Shown here in pieces: positions 8,717 through 17,139 of a stretch of DNA of 64,000 nucleotides; within the stretch, counting starts at the first letter, position 1, and each line of letters opens with the position of its first letter. Source of the stretch: Massilia agrisoli. GTDB lineage: Bacteria > Pseudomonadota > Gammaproteobacteria > Burkholderiales > Burkholderiaceae_D. The position numbers and the translations under genes were made by a program. The DNA lies in NCBI RefSeq assembly GCF_020831365.1, contig NZ_JAJHPV010000004.1, positions 62,001 through 126,000 on the forward strand. Direction: 5' to 3'. A model generated the notes under the pieces. That model did not search any database and was not told the origin of the DNA. It worked only from the letters and a program-made list of their open reading frames with translations.

Positions 8717-9086
8717 CCGTGTTCCTCGCACTGCGCGCATACGCGATGTCGTTGCGGATTTCTTCGATGGTGTTTTGCAGCAGCCGCGGCTTGTTGTCGA
8801 AGCCGGACTTGACCTTCATCGCGATGATCGCCCCGGCCACGCCAAACAGCGCCGCCATGCCGCCGACGGCCGCGACGCGGTGCGTGTCCCAGAACAGCAC
8901 GATGACAAGGAAGGCCAGCAGCAGGAAGGCGATCCCGAACAGGATGAGTGCCAGCAGGCCGAACAGCAGGTAGCCCAGCATCCGCTGGGATTCCTCCTCG
9001 ACCTCCACCGCGGCCAGTTCCAGCCGCGTGTGCACCATGTCGACCAGGGTTGATCCCAGCCGGCCCACCGATTCGAAGATCGCCAT
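8709..9086 (-). CDS. Phage holin family protein (YqjE-like)
   Basis: 125-aa protein of the Phage_holin_3_6/YqjE type. An amphipathic N-terminus (ESVGRLGSTLVDMVHTRLELAAVEVEEE) is followed by two adjacent transmembrane segments (YLLFGLLALILFGIAFLLLAFLVIVLFW and AAVGGMAALFGVAGAIIAM). Despite the family name there is no phage context; it is the middle gene of the yqjDEK-like set, 4 bp after the DUF883 gene. Function unknown, presumably a membrane-associated stress protein. Confidence 0.85.
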   Translation of the reverse strand: MAIFESVGRLGSTLVDMVHTRLELAAVEVEEESQRMLGYLLFGLLALILFGIAFLLLAFLVIVLFWDTHRVAAVGGMAALFGVAGAIIAMKVKSGFDNKPRLLQNTIEEIRNDIAYARSARNTDE

Positions 9087-9090
9087 ATGC

Positions 9091-9411
9091 TTAGCGGCGC
9101 GAGATCAGCACGCCCAGCAGCAGGCCGACGCCGGCGCCGATGCAGACCGACTTCCATGGATTCTCATGGACGTATTCGTCGGTGGCCTTGGCCGCTTCCT
9201 TGGTGCCTTCCACGACGCTTTCCTGCAGGTGGATCAGGTCGGCCTTGGCACTGGTCAGCGTCTGCTCGAACTTGGCCTTGGCAGCCTGGAACTCTTCGCC
9301 GGTCAGGTGGCCGCCGTGGCGCAGCCAGGCTTCCGCGTCCTGGATCACGGTCTTCAGGTCGTTCATCAGCTGGTCACGGGCGCCGGTCTTGGTTGGGATT
9401 GATTGAATCAT
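9091..9411 (-). CDS. DUF883 family protein (YqjD/ElaB-like)
   Basis: 106-aa protein with a long helical N-terminal part (LMNDLKTVIQDAEAWLRHGGHLTGEEFQ...), the EYVHENPWKSVCIGAGVG signature of ElaB/YqjD proteins and a C-terminal transmembrane anchor ending LLGVLISRR. In E. coli such proteins are tail-anchored and can bind stationary-phase ribosomes. It is first gene of the yqjDEK-like operon. Confidence 0.9.
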   Translation of the reverse strand: MIQSIPTKTGARDQLMNDLKTVIQDAEAWLRHGGHLTGEEFQAAKAKFEQTLTSAKADLIHLQESVVEGTKEAAKATDEYVHENPWKSVCIGAGVGLLLGVLISRR

Positions 9412-9511
9412 GAGTTCCTCACATGTTTAAATTATTGATCCACTGTAGGCAGTGCAGCCTTGCGCATATTGCGCTAGAACAACACTGGCCCGCCGTGCTT
9501 TTCGGACAACA

Positions 9512-10366
9512 TTATCCTAGCGCGTAGTCTAACGCGACACCAGCAAAAACCGCCGCACCCAACCAATTGTTGTGGCGAAAAGCCGCAAAACAGGCCATCC
9601 GCTCGCGTCCGCGGATCAGGGTGTAGTGGTAGAGCGCCATCACGGCCGCCACGGCGATACCGGCGACGAACCAGTAGCGCAGTCCGAGATGCCAGCCGCA
9701 CACGAGGATGATCGCCAGCGCCGCGCCGTAGCACAGCATGACGGCGGCCACGTCGAAGCGGCCGAAGGTGATGGCCGAGGTGCGGATGCCGATCTTCAGG
9801 TCGTCGTCGCGGTCGACCATCGCGTATTCGGTGTCGTAGGCCACGGCCCAGAACACGTTGGCCACCAGCAGCCACCAGGCCACCGCCGGCACGTCGCCGG
9901 TTACGGCGGCAAAGCCCATCGGGATGCCGAAGCCGAAGGCGATGCCGAGGTAGGCCTGCGGGATCGCGAAAAAGCGCTTGAAGTAGGGATAGGTGCCGGC
10001 AATGATGACGGCCGCCACGGACAGCTGCTTGGTCAGGGTGTTCAGCGGCAGGATCAGCAGGAAGGACACCACGGCCAGCACGCCGGCCACCATCAGCGCT
10101 TCCCAGCTCCTGATGCGCCCGCTGGTGAGGGGACGTTCGGCGGTGCGCTTGACGAACTTGTCGATGTCGCGGTCGGCGTAGTCGTTGATGGCGCAGCCGG
10201 CCGAGCGCATCAGGACGGTGCCGAGGACGAAAATCGCGACGATGGCGATGTCAGGCCGGCCGCCGGAGGCCATCCACAAGGCCCACAGGGTAGGCCACAG
10301 CAGCAAAAGGATACCGATCGGCTTGTCCAGGCGGACCAGCCGGTAATAGAGCGCCAGCTTGTTCAT
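9512..10366 (-). CDS. ubiA: 4-hydroxybenzoate polyprenyltransferase UbiA
   Basis: Integral-membrane prenyltransferase joining 4-hydroxybenzoate to the polyprenyl tail in ubiquinone synthesis. The first Asp-rich motif is [24 protein letters not shown] and the second [18 protein letters not shown]. The 284 aa contain about eight to nine hydrophobic helices. It lies upstream of the yqjDEK-like genes on the same strand but about 100 bp away, so it is probably a separate unit. The antisense ORF across it shows no protein features. Confidence 0.96.
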   Translation of the reverse strand: MNKLALYYRLVRLDKPIGILLLLWPTLWALWMASGGRPDIAIVAIFVLGTVLMRSAGCAINDYADRDIDKFVKRTAERPLTSGRIRSWEALMVAGVLAVVSFLLILPLNTLTKQLSVAAVIIAGTYPYFKRFFAIPQAYLGIAFGFGIPMGFAAVTGDVPAVAWWLLVANVFWAVAYDTEYAMVDRDDDLKIGIRTSAITFGRFDVAAVMLCYGAALAIILVCGWHLGLRYWFVAGIAVAAVMALYHYTLIRGRERMACFAAFRHNNWLGAAVFAGVALDYALG

Positions 10367-10436
10367 GTCGTGCTTTGCTTATAGTTGATGCAACGCACGA
10401 TTTTAACCCCTTTGCGGGATGGGCGAGGGCGCGGGC

Positions 10437-11381
10437 TCAGGCGGCGACGGCTTCGTTGGCCAGCATGTCGATGCCCGGCAGGTCGCAGGCGGCCACGGCG
10501 GCGCAGACGGCGTCGATGGCGGCGCGGCGGGTGAAGCTCTTGCGCCAGACGATGACCACGCGGCGTGACGGCGGCGGCGCGTCAAACGGCAGGTAACGCA
10601 GCATGCCGTCCTTCGGGTGCATGTCGGTGACGGACGCGCGCGGCAGCACGGTCAGGCCGATGCCGCTGGCCACCATGTGGCGGATGGTCTCGAGCGATGA
10701 ACCTTCAAAGGTGCGCTGCATGCCATTGCCCGGCGCCGAGAAGCGCGCCATCTCCGGGCACACTTCCAGCACCTGGTCGCGGAAGCAGTGGCCGTTGCCC
10801 AGCAGGAGCATGGTTTCCGACTTCAGGTCGGCGGCCGGAATCGATTTGCGGCTGGCCCACGGATGCTGCTTCGGCATGGCAACCACGAAGGGTTCGTCGT
10901 ACAGCGCCTGCATCGACATGCCGTGGTCGGGCAGCGGCAGCGCCATGATGGCGGCGTCCAGCTCGCCCTGGCGCAGCATTTCCAGCAGGCGCACGGTGAA
11001 ATTCTCTTGCAGGATCAGCGGCATCTGCGGCACCTGCTCGATCACATGCTTGACCAGCGGCGGCAGCAGGTAGGGGCCGATGGTGTAGATCACGCCCAGG
11101 CGCAGCGGGCCGGCCAGCGGGTCCTTGTTTTGTTTTGCCAGTTCCTTGATGGCCGCGGTCTGCTCCAGCACGCGCTCGGCCTGGGCCACGATCTGCGCAC
11201 CCAAAGGCGTGACGGACACTTCCGCGCCGCCGCGCTCGAACAGCACGACGCCAAGCTCGTCCTCAAGCTTCTTGATCGCCACCGACAGGGTCGGCTGGGC
11301 GACATAGCAGGCCTCGGCGGCGTGTCCGAAATGTTTTGCACGCGCGACGGCAACGATGTATTTCAGTTCGGTCAGGGTCAT
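10437..11381 (-). CDS. oxyR: Hydrogen-peroxide sensor LysR regulator OxyR
   Basis: 314-aa LysR regulator with N-terminal winged HTH (MTLTELKYIVAVARAKHFG...) and the redox pair GHCFRDQVLEVC. Starting at ATG 11381 places the cysteines at residues 199 and 208, the same numbers as the disulfide-forming Cys199/Cys208 of E. coli OxyR, which supports this start over the ATG at 11399. It should activate peroxide defence genes when oxidised. It is divergent from the second PilU-type ATPase with a gap of about 110 bp; no classical target gene such as katG or ahpC is in the window. Confidence 0.95.
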   Translation of the reverse strand: MTLTELKYIVAVARAKHFGHAAEACYVAQPTLSVAIKKLEDELGVVLFERGGAEVSVTPLGAQIVAQAERVLEQTAAIKELAKQNKDPLAGPLRLGVIYTIGPYLLPPLVKHVIEQVPQMPLILQENFTVRLLEMLRQGELDAAIMALPLPDHGMSMQALYDEPFVVAMPKQHPWASRKSIPAADLKSETMLLLGNGHCFRDQVLEVCPEMARFSAPGNGMQRTFEGSSLETIRHMVASGIGLTVLPRASVTDMHPKDGMLRYLPFDAPPPSRRVVIVWRKSFTRRAAIDAVCAAVAACDLPGIDMLANEAVAA

Positions 11382-11439
11382 GGGCGTATTCAACCACACT
11401 GGGTCGGAAAGATTTTATATTCTACCGGAAAGGTGTCGA

Positions 11440-11445
11440 TATAAT
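11440..11445 (+). promoter_or_regulatory. Candidate -10 box for the pilU-like gene
   Basis: A perfect TATAAT lies 48 bp upstream of ATG 11493 in the oxyR/pilU2 divergent gap. The matching -35 region is poor, so the promoter may need an activator or depend on the A/T-rich sequence just upstream. Confidence 0.4.
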
Positions 11446-11492
11446 TGCCGCGGGGGCTAGTCCAGCTCCAGCATAATCCGTGAAAGGCTTCC

Positions 11493-12680
11493 ATGTCTAC
11501 GACCTTTGGCCCCGCCGAAGCCCAGGCTTACATCCACAAACTGCTCACGGTGATGCATCACCAGGGCGGTTCCGACCTGTTCATCTCGTCCGACTTCCCG
11601 CCCAGCATGAAGCACCAGGGTGCGATGAAGCCGCTGAGCCAGCAACGGCTGACCGGCGAAGTGACGCGCGCCCTGGCCATGTCCTTGATGAACGAGCGCC
11701 AGCGCGCCGAGTTCGATGCCGAAATGGAATGCAATTTCGCGATCTCACTGCCCAATGTATGCCGCTTCCGCGTCAACGTGTTTGTGCAGCAGCAGGCCGT
11801 GGCAATGGTGGTGCGGACGATTGCCTCCGAGATCCCGAACTTCGAAAAGCTTGGCCTGCCTGAAGTGCTGAAAGACGTCATCATGACCAAGCGCGGGCTG
11901 GTGCTGGTGGTGGGCGGCACGGGGTCGGGCAAGTCGACCACACTGGCGGCGATGATTGATTACCGCAACGCCAATTCGGCGGGGCACATCATTACCGTTG
12001 AAGATCCGGTCGAATACGTCCACAAGAACAAGAACTGCCTGATCACCCACCGCGAGGTTGGCGTCGATACGCACTCGTGGCACAACGCGCTGAAGAACAC
12101 CTTGCGCCAGGCGCCCGACGTGATATTGATCGGCGAAATCCGCGACACCGAAACGATGGAGCACGCGATCGCGTTTGCCGAGACCGGCCACCTGTGCCTG
12201 GGCACGCTGCACGCTAACAACGCCAACCAGACGATGGACCGCATCATCAACTTCTTCCCTGAGGAGCGGCGCAACCAGTTGCTGATGGACCTGTCGTCGA
12301 ACCTGCGCGGCATTGTGTCGCAACGGCTGGTGCGCACCGAGGACGGCAAGGGGCGCAAGGCGGCGATTGAGATCCTGCTCAACACGGCGACGATCAGCGA
12401 GATGATCCTGAAGGGGAACTTTCACGGCATCAAGGAGATCATGCACAAGTCGCGCGAGCTCGGCATGTGCACCTTCGACCAGGCGCTGTACGAACTCTAC
12501 AACCAGGGCCACATCAGCTACGACGAGGCCATCCGCAATGCCGACTCGGCCAACGGCCTGCGCCTGCAGATCAAGCTGCGCGGCGACCGCAAGGAGCCGG
12601 GCAACGCCAGCGCGACGACGGCCGACGACCTGTCGATGGCGATTGAGGAAGAGCCGGAAGAAGACAAGCCGGCGCAGTGA
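11493..12680 (+). CDS. Second PilU-type pilus ATPase (PilU2)
   Basis: 395-aa PilT/PilU-family ATPase paralogous to PilU at 4563-5699. Walker A GGTGSGKSTT, Asp box ITVEDPVEYVH, Walker B ILIGEIRDTETM and His box GHLCLGTLHANNANQTMDRI are intact. The C-terminus (SRELGMCTFDQALYELYNQGHISYDEAI) is PilU-like, with no AIRNLIRE. A roughly 30-residue acidic tail (DDLSMAIEEEPEEDKPAQ) is absent from the other PilU. It stands alone between oxyR and rfaE2. Probably an accessory motor; substrate pilus unknown. Confidence 0.92.
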   Translation: MSTTFGPAEAQAYIHKLLTVMHHQGGSDLFISSDFPPSMKHQGAMKPLSQQRLTGEVTRALAMSLMNERQRAEFDAEMECNFAISLPNVCRFRVNVFVQQQAVAMVVRTIASEIPNFEKLGLPEVLKDVIMTKRGLVLVVGGTGSGKSTTLAAMIDYRNANSAGHIITVEDPVEYVHKNKNCLITHREVGVDTHSWHNALKNTLRQAPDVILIGEIRDTETMEHAIAFAETGHLCLGTLHANNANQTMDRIINFFPEERRNQLLMDLSSNLRGIVSQRLVRTEDGKGRKAAIEILLNTATISEMILKGNFHGIKEIMHKSRELGMCTFDQALYELYNQGHISYDEAIRNADSANGLRLQIKLRGDRKEPGNASATTADDLSMAIEEEPEEDKPAQ

Positions 12681-12704
12681 CCTTATTAACTTTGAAGCGA
12701 TTCC

Positions 12705-13181
12705 ATGCCTGATTTTGAAAACAAGATTTGCACCCGTAGCGAACTGAAGCAGCGCGTTGCTGGGCTGCCGAAACCGGTGGTGCTGACCAACGGCGTGTTC
12801 GACATCCTGCACCGCGGGCACGTGACCTACCTGGCGCAGGCGCGCGCGCTGGGCGCCTCGCTGGTGGTGGCGGCCAATACCGATGCGTCGGTCAAGCGGC
12901 TCGGCAAGGGCGACGACAGGCCGTTGAACACCTGCGCGGACCGGATGGCGGTACTGGCGGCGCTGGAGTCGGTGGCGCTGGTGGTCGATTTCGACGAGGA
13001 CACGGCGCTGGAAGTGGTGCAGGAAGCGCGCCCGGAGATTTACGCCAAGGGCGGCGATTACGACATGACGGCGATTCCCGAAGGGCAGGCGGTGCTGGCT
13101 TACGGCGGACAAGCGGTCGCGATCGATTTTGAACATGACCGGTCGACGACCAAGCTGTTGACCAAGGTCCGGGCAGGCTAG
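12705..13181 (+). CDS. rfaE2: D-glycero-beta-D-manno-heptose 1-phosphate adenylyltransferase RfaE2
   Basis: 158-aa nucleotidyltransferase making ADP-heptose for LPS core. The cytidylyltransferase HxGH-type motif is LTNGVFDILHRGHVTYL, with RMAVLAALESVALVVDFDEDTA and a late STTKLLTKVR segment. It corresponds to the C-terminal half of bifunctional HldE; the kinase domain is absent here, as in species that encode RfaE1 and RfaE2 separately. The start is 24 bp after the pilU2 stop, so it may be cotranscribed. Confidence 0.94.
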   Translation: MPDFENKICTRSELKQRVAGLPKPVVLTNGVFDILHRGHVTYLAQARALGASLVVAANTDASVKRLGKGDDRPLNTCADRMAVLAALESVALVVDFDEDTALEVVQEARPEIYAKGGDYDMTAIPEGQAVLAYGGQAVAIDFEHDRSTTKLLTKVRAG

Positions 13182-13223
13182 CGATTCGGCGGATGCGCGC
13201 TTCCGTCCGTGCGTATCGCGTAG

Positions 13224-13252
13224 GGTGGATAAGCGCGAAGCGCGCATCCACC
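13224..13252. repeat. REP-like hairpin beside toxin gene end
   Basis: GGTGGAT pairs with ATCCACC, and inside it GCGCG/CGCGC pairs around a short AAG loop. Upstream bases GTAGGGTGGATAAG closely match the GTAGGGCGGATAAG head of the element bounding the 59-bp array at 33072. The hairpin lies between rfaE2 and the convergent PIN toxin gene. A second imperfect GGCGGATGCGCGC segment at about 13188 may be another half-element. Confidence 0.7.
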
Positions 13253-13256
13253 GATT

Positions 13257-13634
13257 TCACTGTGCGATTACCAGCGGCGAGTATTTCTTCAGGTTCCGAT
13301 CCGCTGTCAGCATGTGCAAGCTTTCAAAAATTGCCTGTGCAATCAACAATCGATCAAACGGGTCTCGATGGAATTGCGGTAAATTTCGCACCTGGACGGC
13401 GTGGCTGAAGCGAATCGCGAGCTCGCGGAAACCACTGTTCTCGACAAATGCGGACAGCATTGCCACGTCCGCACTCAGCTTTCCCAAGCTGGTCTTGATT
13501 GAAATTTCCCAGATGCTTGCACTGCTGACGAATACATCTTCTGCGTCGCGAATCAGGCGTCGTGCCGAGCCCTCCAATTTTGGATCATCGCGCACGAACC
13601 ACAGATAAATATGCGTATCGAGCAATAAGCGCAT
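13257..13634 (-). CDS. PIN-domain toxin (VapC-like RNase)
   Basis: 125-aa PIN-domain protein, predicted Mg2+-dependent RNase toxin. The acidic residues are placed as expected: LLLDTHIYLWF at the N-terminus, ASIWEISIK in the middle and HRDPFDRLLIAQA plus LTADRNLKKY towards the end, typical of the COG3744 subgroup. Its start overlaps the antitoxin stop by one base (coordinates share 13634), the standard antitoxin-first coupling. RNA target unknown. It ends next to a REP-like hairpin. Confidence 0.9.
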   Translation of the reverse strand: MRLLLDTHIYLWFVRDDPKLEGSARRLIRDAEDVFVSSASIWEISIKTSLGKLSADVAMLSAFVENSGFRELAIRFSHAVQVRNLPQFHRDPFDRLLIAQAIFESLHMLTADRNLKKYSPLVIAQ

Positions 13635-13873
13635 TACCTGCCTTCAAAGCCGGCAATTACGTCATCGGGTAACGGTGAATCAAAATCATCGGAAATTTCA
13701 AACTTGCCCTTCAAGAGTCCAGCACGCCGAGGACGCTTTGCAGCAGGTTCAATGCGCACCAGGCGGACCGCAGGCAGGCCATCCTTTTCGATGACCACTT
13801 CCTCACCACAAGCAGCCGCATCCACAAGCTGCGCCAGATGTAGTGCTGCTTCGGGAATAGACACGTTCTTCAT
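13634..13873 (-). CDS. Phd/YefM-like antitoxin
   Basis: 79-aa protein with N-terminal Phd/YefM fold signature (MKNVSIPEAALHLAQLVDAAACGEEVVIEKDGLPAVRLV). The C-terminal tail (KGKFEISDDFDSPLPDDVIAGFEG) resembles the toxin-neutralising ends of antitoxins paired with PIN toxins, where a DxFxxPLPxxVxxxFEG motif is common. It is cotranscribed with and precedes the PIN gene, and probably represses its own promoter. Confidence 0.88.
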   Translation of the reverse strand: MKNVSIPEAALHLAQLVDAAACGEEVVIEKDGLPAVRLVRIEPAAKRPRRAGLLKGKFEISDDFDSPLPDDVIAGFEGR

Positions 13874-14084
13874 GGTCGGCCGCCGTACTCGCGCTTAAAT
13901 TTAACTTAGCATAAGCCACTGCAAAATCGGGTGCAAGGCTCGCACTTGAGGTCCCGCAGGCCAAAATGAGATTCACCCGCGCGCCGGGGTGAGCCGAATG
14001 CAGTGTGGCTTTCCTTGTTCGGGTGCCATTGCGGTTGCCGTCTCGCCGGCCGATACTGACTTTGAACCCACACGGGAGACGATC

Positions 14085-14546
14085 ATGAACGAACAAGCCA
14101 ACATCGAACTGATCCGGCAGGTGTACGACGCCTTCCTCAACGGCGACAGCCAGCGGCTGTTGTCTTACATGGCGCAAGACATCGACTGGGACGAGCCGCA
14201 GGTGCCCAACCTGCCGTTTGCCGGCAAGCGCCAGGGCCGCGACAGTGTCGCGGAGTTTTTCCGGATGGTCGCGACCGCGCAGCAGCTACGCGACTTCAGG
14301 CCCGGCGACTTCATCGCACAGGGCGACCGTGTTGTCGTGACCGGCCACTACGAGTGGACCGTCCGCGCGAACGGCGTGGACTGGGGCAGCGACTGGGTGC
14401 ATCTTTTCACGGTTCGCGATGGCAAGATCACTGCCTTCCGCGAATTTACCGATACCCACCGCGCCGTCGAAGCCTTTCAAACCGGGCAGGCAGGCAGCCG
14501 CAACATCCCGGTCACGGACTCGTCGTCGCCACCGTCCATCCACTAG
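14085..14546 (+). CDS. SnoaL-like (NTF2-fold) protein
   Basis: 153-aa protein of the NTF2/SnoaL superfamily, with NIELIRQVYDAFLNGDSQRLLSYMAQDIDWD, a WTVRANGVDWGSDWVHLFTVRDGKI core and FREFTDTHRAVEAF near the end. The frame is open from 13989, but ATG 14085 has a GGGAG ribosome site 7 nt upstream and matches the family start. The family includes isomerases, polyketide cyclases and non-catalytic binding proteins, so the substrate cannot be assigned. It converges on trmL with a one-base gap. Confidence 0.82.
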   Translation: MNEQANIELIRQVYDAFLNGDSQRLLSYMAQDIDWDEPQVPNLPFAGKRQGRDSVAEFFRMVATAQQLRDFRPGDFIAQGDRVVVTGHYEWTVRANGVDWGSDWVHLFTVRDGKITAFREFTDTHRAVEAFQTGQAGSRNIPVTDSSSPPSIH

Positions 14547-14547
14547 C

Positions 14548-15018
14548 TCAGGCGCCGCCGGCGTAGCCGTTCTGGCGCCACGCCTCGAACACCACCACCG
14601 CCACCGTGTTCGACAAGTTCAGGCTGCGGTTGTCGGGCATCATCGGCAGGCGGATGCGCTGCGAGGGCGGGAAGGATTCACGCCGTTCGGGCGCGAGTCC
14701 GCGCGTTTCGCTGCCAAACACAAACACGTCGCCGGGCCGGAAGCTGGCGCTGGCAAACGGCGACGAGCCGTGCGTGGTCAGCGCAAACATGCGCGCGCGG
14801 TCGGGCTGTTCCGACGCCAGGTAGTCTTCCCAGCTTTTGTGCACCTTCATGCTGGCGTATTCGTGATAGTCCAGCCCGGCCCGCTTCATCTTGGTGTCGT
14901 CCAGCGGAAAGCCTAACGGTTCGATCAGGTGCAGCTGCGCCCCGGTGTTGGCGCACAGGCGGATGACGTTGCCGGTATTCGGCGGGATCTCTGGTTCAAC
15001 CAGAACAACATGGAACAA
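14548..15018 (-). CDS. trmL: tRNA (cytidine/uridine-34-2'-O)-methyltransferase TrmL
   Basis: 156-aa SPOUT-class methyltransferase modifying the ribose at wobble position 34 of tRNA-Leu isoacceptors. Signatures are FHVVLVEPEIPPNTGNVIRLCANTGAQLHLIEPLGF at the start, FVFGSETRGLAPE in the middle and RIRLPMMPDNRSLNLSNTVAVVVFEAWRQ at the knotted C-terminus. It lies directly downstream of comF on the same strand. Confidence 0.95.
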   Translation of the reverse strand: MFHVVLVEPEIPPNTGNVIRLCANTGAQLHLIEPLGFPLDDTKMKRAGLDYHEYASMKVHKSWEDYLASEQPDRARMFALTTHGSSPFASASFRPGDVFVFGSETRGLAPERRESFPPSQRIRLPMMPDNRSLNLSNTVAVVVFEAWRQNGYAGGA

Positions 15019-15035
15019 GGTGCTTCTCCTTTAAA

Positions 15036-15782
15036 TCAGTGGGGCGGCGTGCGCGCGAACACCAGGTTGCTCACGCGCGCCGCGCCGAAACGCTTGAACG
15101 TCGCGGCCAGTTCATTCAGTGTGTAGCCGCTGGTCATCACGTCGTCGACAATGCCGATGTGCTGGCCGCGCACCATCGCCAGCGCATCCGGCGACACGAT
15201 GAACGCGTTGCGGATGTTGCGGCGCCGCTGGTTCGGCGCCACGCCCGATTGCGCCGGCGTCTCCAGCGCGCGGATCGCCAGGCGCGGCCGCAGCGGAATG
15301 CCCAGCAGCTTCGACAGCGGCCGGGCAATTTCCAGCGCCTGGTTGAAGCCGCGTTCGGCCAGGCGCTGCCGCCCCAGCGGAACGGGGCACAGCACGTTCG
15401 GCAGCAGGAACTGGCGCTCGGCCCGGACCGTGTCGCCAATCATCTGCGCACACCATGGCGCCAGGGCCAGCCGCCCGCCGAATTTGAGCTGCAACACCAG
15501 CTGGTCGAGCGGCGCGGCATAATCCGTCGCCGCCAGTGTCGCGTCGAAGGCGCGCCGGTCGGCCAGGCACGCGCCGCATTCGATCCGCCCGTCGCCATCA
15601 AACCCCAGCAGGTTGGCGCAGCGCCGGCAGCGCGCCTTGCGCGGCGCCAGGTGTTCGCCATGGCAAGGCGGGCAGATGACCCCAGTGCAGCGCCCCCCGC
15701 ACAGGGCGCAGGAGGAGGGCAGCAGCGCGCGTGCCAGCGCAGGTGGCCAGCCTTGCAGACACAGGCGTAAACGGTCGGCCAC
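15036..15782 (-). CDS. comF: ComF family phosphoribosyltransferase-like protein
   Basis: About 248-aa ComF protein. A double zinc-ribbon at the N-terminus (CALCGGRC...CPPC, then CRRC...) precedes a PRTase domain with GIVDDVMTSGYTLNE. In naturally competent bacteria ComF supports DNA uptake. The frame extends to TTG 15800, but GTG 15782 has GAGG at 7 nt and is preferred. It is divergent from the BioC-like methyltransferase. Confidence 0.88.
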   Translation of the reverse strand: MADRLRLCLQGWPPALARALLPSSCALCGGRCTGVICPPCHGEHLAPRKARCRRCANLLGFDGDGRIECGACLADRRAFDATLAATDYAAPLDQLVLQLKFGGRLALAPWCAQMIGDTVRAERQFLLPNVLCPVPLGRQRLAERGFNQALEIARPLSKLLGIPLRPRLAIRALETPAQSGVAPNQRRRNIRNAFIVSPDALAMVRGQHIGIVDDVMTSGYTLNELAATFKRFGAARVSNLVFARTPPH

Positions 15783-15855
15783 GGGCTCGCCTCGCAACAA
15801 ACATGTACACTTCCGCCATTATCTCATTCCCGCGTCACGTATTCGCAACACCGCC

Positions 15856-16773
15856 ATGGCAAATCCCCAGTCCCCTTCCAAAATGAGCGCGCCGATCGAC
15901 CTGGCGCGTGTACGTACGCTGTTCGCCGATCCTGACCGGGTGGCGCCGTCAGGCTTCCTGCGCCGCGAAATTGCCTCGCGCATGCATGACCGGCTGGCGC
16001 TGGTGAAGCTGGCGCCGGCCCAGGTCCTGGATGCGGGCTGCGGCGATGGGGCCGACCTTGGCGTACTGCAAAAGGACTACCCGGCCGCCCAGGTTATCGG
16101 GCTCGACGCCAGCGCCGCGATGCTGGCGAACGCGAAAGGGGCGGCGCCGGCATCCGGCCTGAAGTCGATGCTGCACCGCCTGATGCCGGCCAGGACCGGC
16201 ATCGACCTGGTGTGCGGCGATTTCGGCGCCTTGCCGCTGGGGCCGAACTCCGTCGACCTGGTGTGGTCGAACCTGGCGCTGCACTGGCATCCCCAGCCGG
16301 ACCGGGTGTTTGCCGAATGGCGCCGTGTGTTGCGCGTGGAAGGCTTGCTGATGTTTTCGAATTTCGGTCCGGACACTTTCCGTGAACTGCGCGCGGCCTT
16401 TGCCGAGGTCGATGAGTCGCCCCACGCCTTGCCCTTCGTCGACATGCATGATTTCGGCGACCAGCTGGTGGAGGCGGGCTTCTCGACCCCGGTGATGGAC
16501 ATGGAAGTCATTACGGTCACCTATGACACGCCCGAGGCGCTGCTGGCCGACGTGCGCGCGCTGGGCGGCAACCCGCTGGCGACGCGCACGCGCGGCCTGC
16601 TCGGGCGCGCGGCGTGGCAGAACCTGCGCGCCGCGCTGGAGCGGCAGCGCCGTCCCGACGGCAAGCTGGGCCTGACCTTCGAGGTGATCTACGGACACGC
16701 TTTCCGTCCGGCGCCACGCAAGACGGCGGCCGGCGAAGCGATCATCCGCTTCGAGCCGCCGCGGCCGCGCTAG
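15856..16773 (+). CDS. SAM-dependent methyltransferase, BioC-like
   Basis: 305-aa class I methyltransferase with motif I VLDAGCGDGADLGVL, an IGLDAS acidic loop and VDLVWSNLALHWHPQPDRVFAEWRRVLRVEGLLMFSNFGPDT, the arrangement of malonyl-ACP O-methyltransferase BioC (biotin synthesis). The frame is open well upstream inside the divergent comF gene; ATG 15856 is chosen because it lies just outside comF. No other bio genes are in the window, so BioC function is likely but unproven. Confidence 0.82.
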   Translation: MANPQSPSKMSAPIDLARVRTLFADPDRVAPSGFLRREIASRMHDRLALVKLAPAQVLDAGCGDGADLGVLQKDYPAAQVIGLDASAAMLANAKGAAPASGLKSMLHRLMPARTGIDLVCGDFGALPLGPNSVDLVWSNLALHWHPQPDRVFAEWRRVLRVEGLLMFSNFGPDTFRELRAAFAEVDESPHALPFVDMHDFGDQLVEAGFSTPVMDMEVITVTYDTPEALLADVRALGGNPLATRTRGLLGRAAWQNLRAALERQRRPDGKLGLTFEVIYGHAFRPAPRKTAAGEAIIRFEPPRPR

Positions 16774-17139
16774 CGGGCCGGAACGTGGGTACGCCTCGGC
16801 GAAATACAAGGGTCTAGAGCATAACGGCGGCGATTATTCCTTGATGTAGACACTAGTCCTTGAGTATAATCAACGACTAATTTTGTCGACTGTGGCTGGT
16901 TCTGCTTAAAAAACGGGCGAACACAGCAGCATAAAAGTCGAGCGCAATAGCAAGCCAGCGTCCACAGGTGCGTTTTCTCCACCGGGTGCGCTGTGATTGG
17001 TTCCAACCGGATTCGCGGCAATTGGCGCGGGGACTCGGTATGGAGCCTTTTTGTGCGATGGTTTTGGAGCGTCGGCGGTAGCAGGCCAGGATTGCTGGGC
17101 GTTTAAAAATATTCTTATCTTTGGGTGGTTGGGGAAAAC
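16774..17139. other. Long leader/intergenic region before cox operon
   Basis: About 366 bp without a credible gene. It contains the cox promoter near its left end and then a leader of roughly 260 nt before coxB. Small reverse-strand ORFs here have no features and run into coxB. The leader is markedly more A/T-rich at both ends. I see no recognisable riboswitch. Confidence 0.6.
16841..16870 (+). promoter_or_regulatory. Sigma-70 promoter of the cytochrome oxidase operon
   Basis: -35 TTGATG at 16841-16846 and a perfect -10 TATAAT at 16865-16870, separated by 18 bp. Transcription would begin near 16877, leaving an untranslated leader of about 260 nt before ATG 17140. No other promoter of this quality is seen before coxB. 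Confidence 0.7.

Noticed and set aside
8709-9086. Prophage remnant, suggested by the holin family name
   Set aside because: No other phage gene is near; the gene is part of a yqjDEK-like chromosomal operon.
16871-17139. Riboswitch or leader peptide before coxB
   Set aside because: The leader is long but I could not find a conserved riboswitch core or a credible leader ORF; only a promoter is supported.
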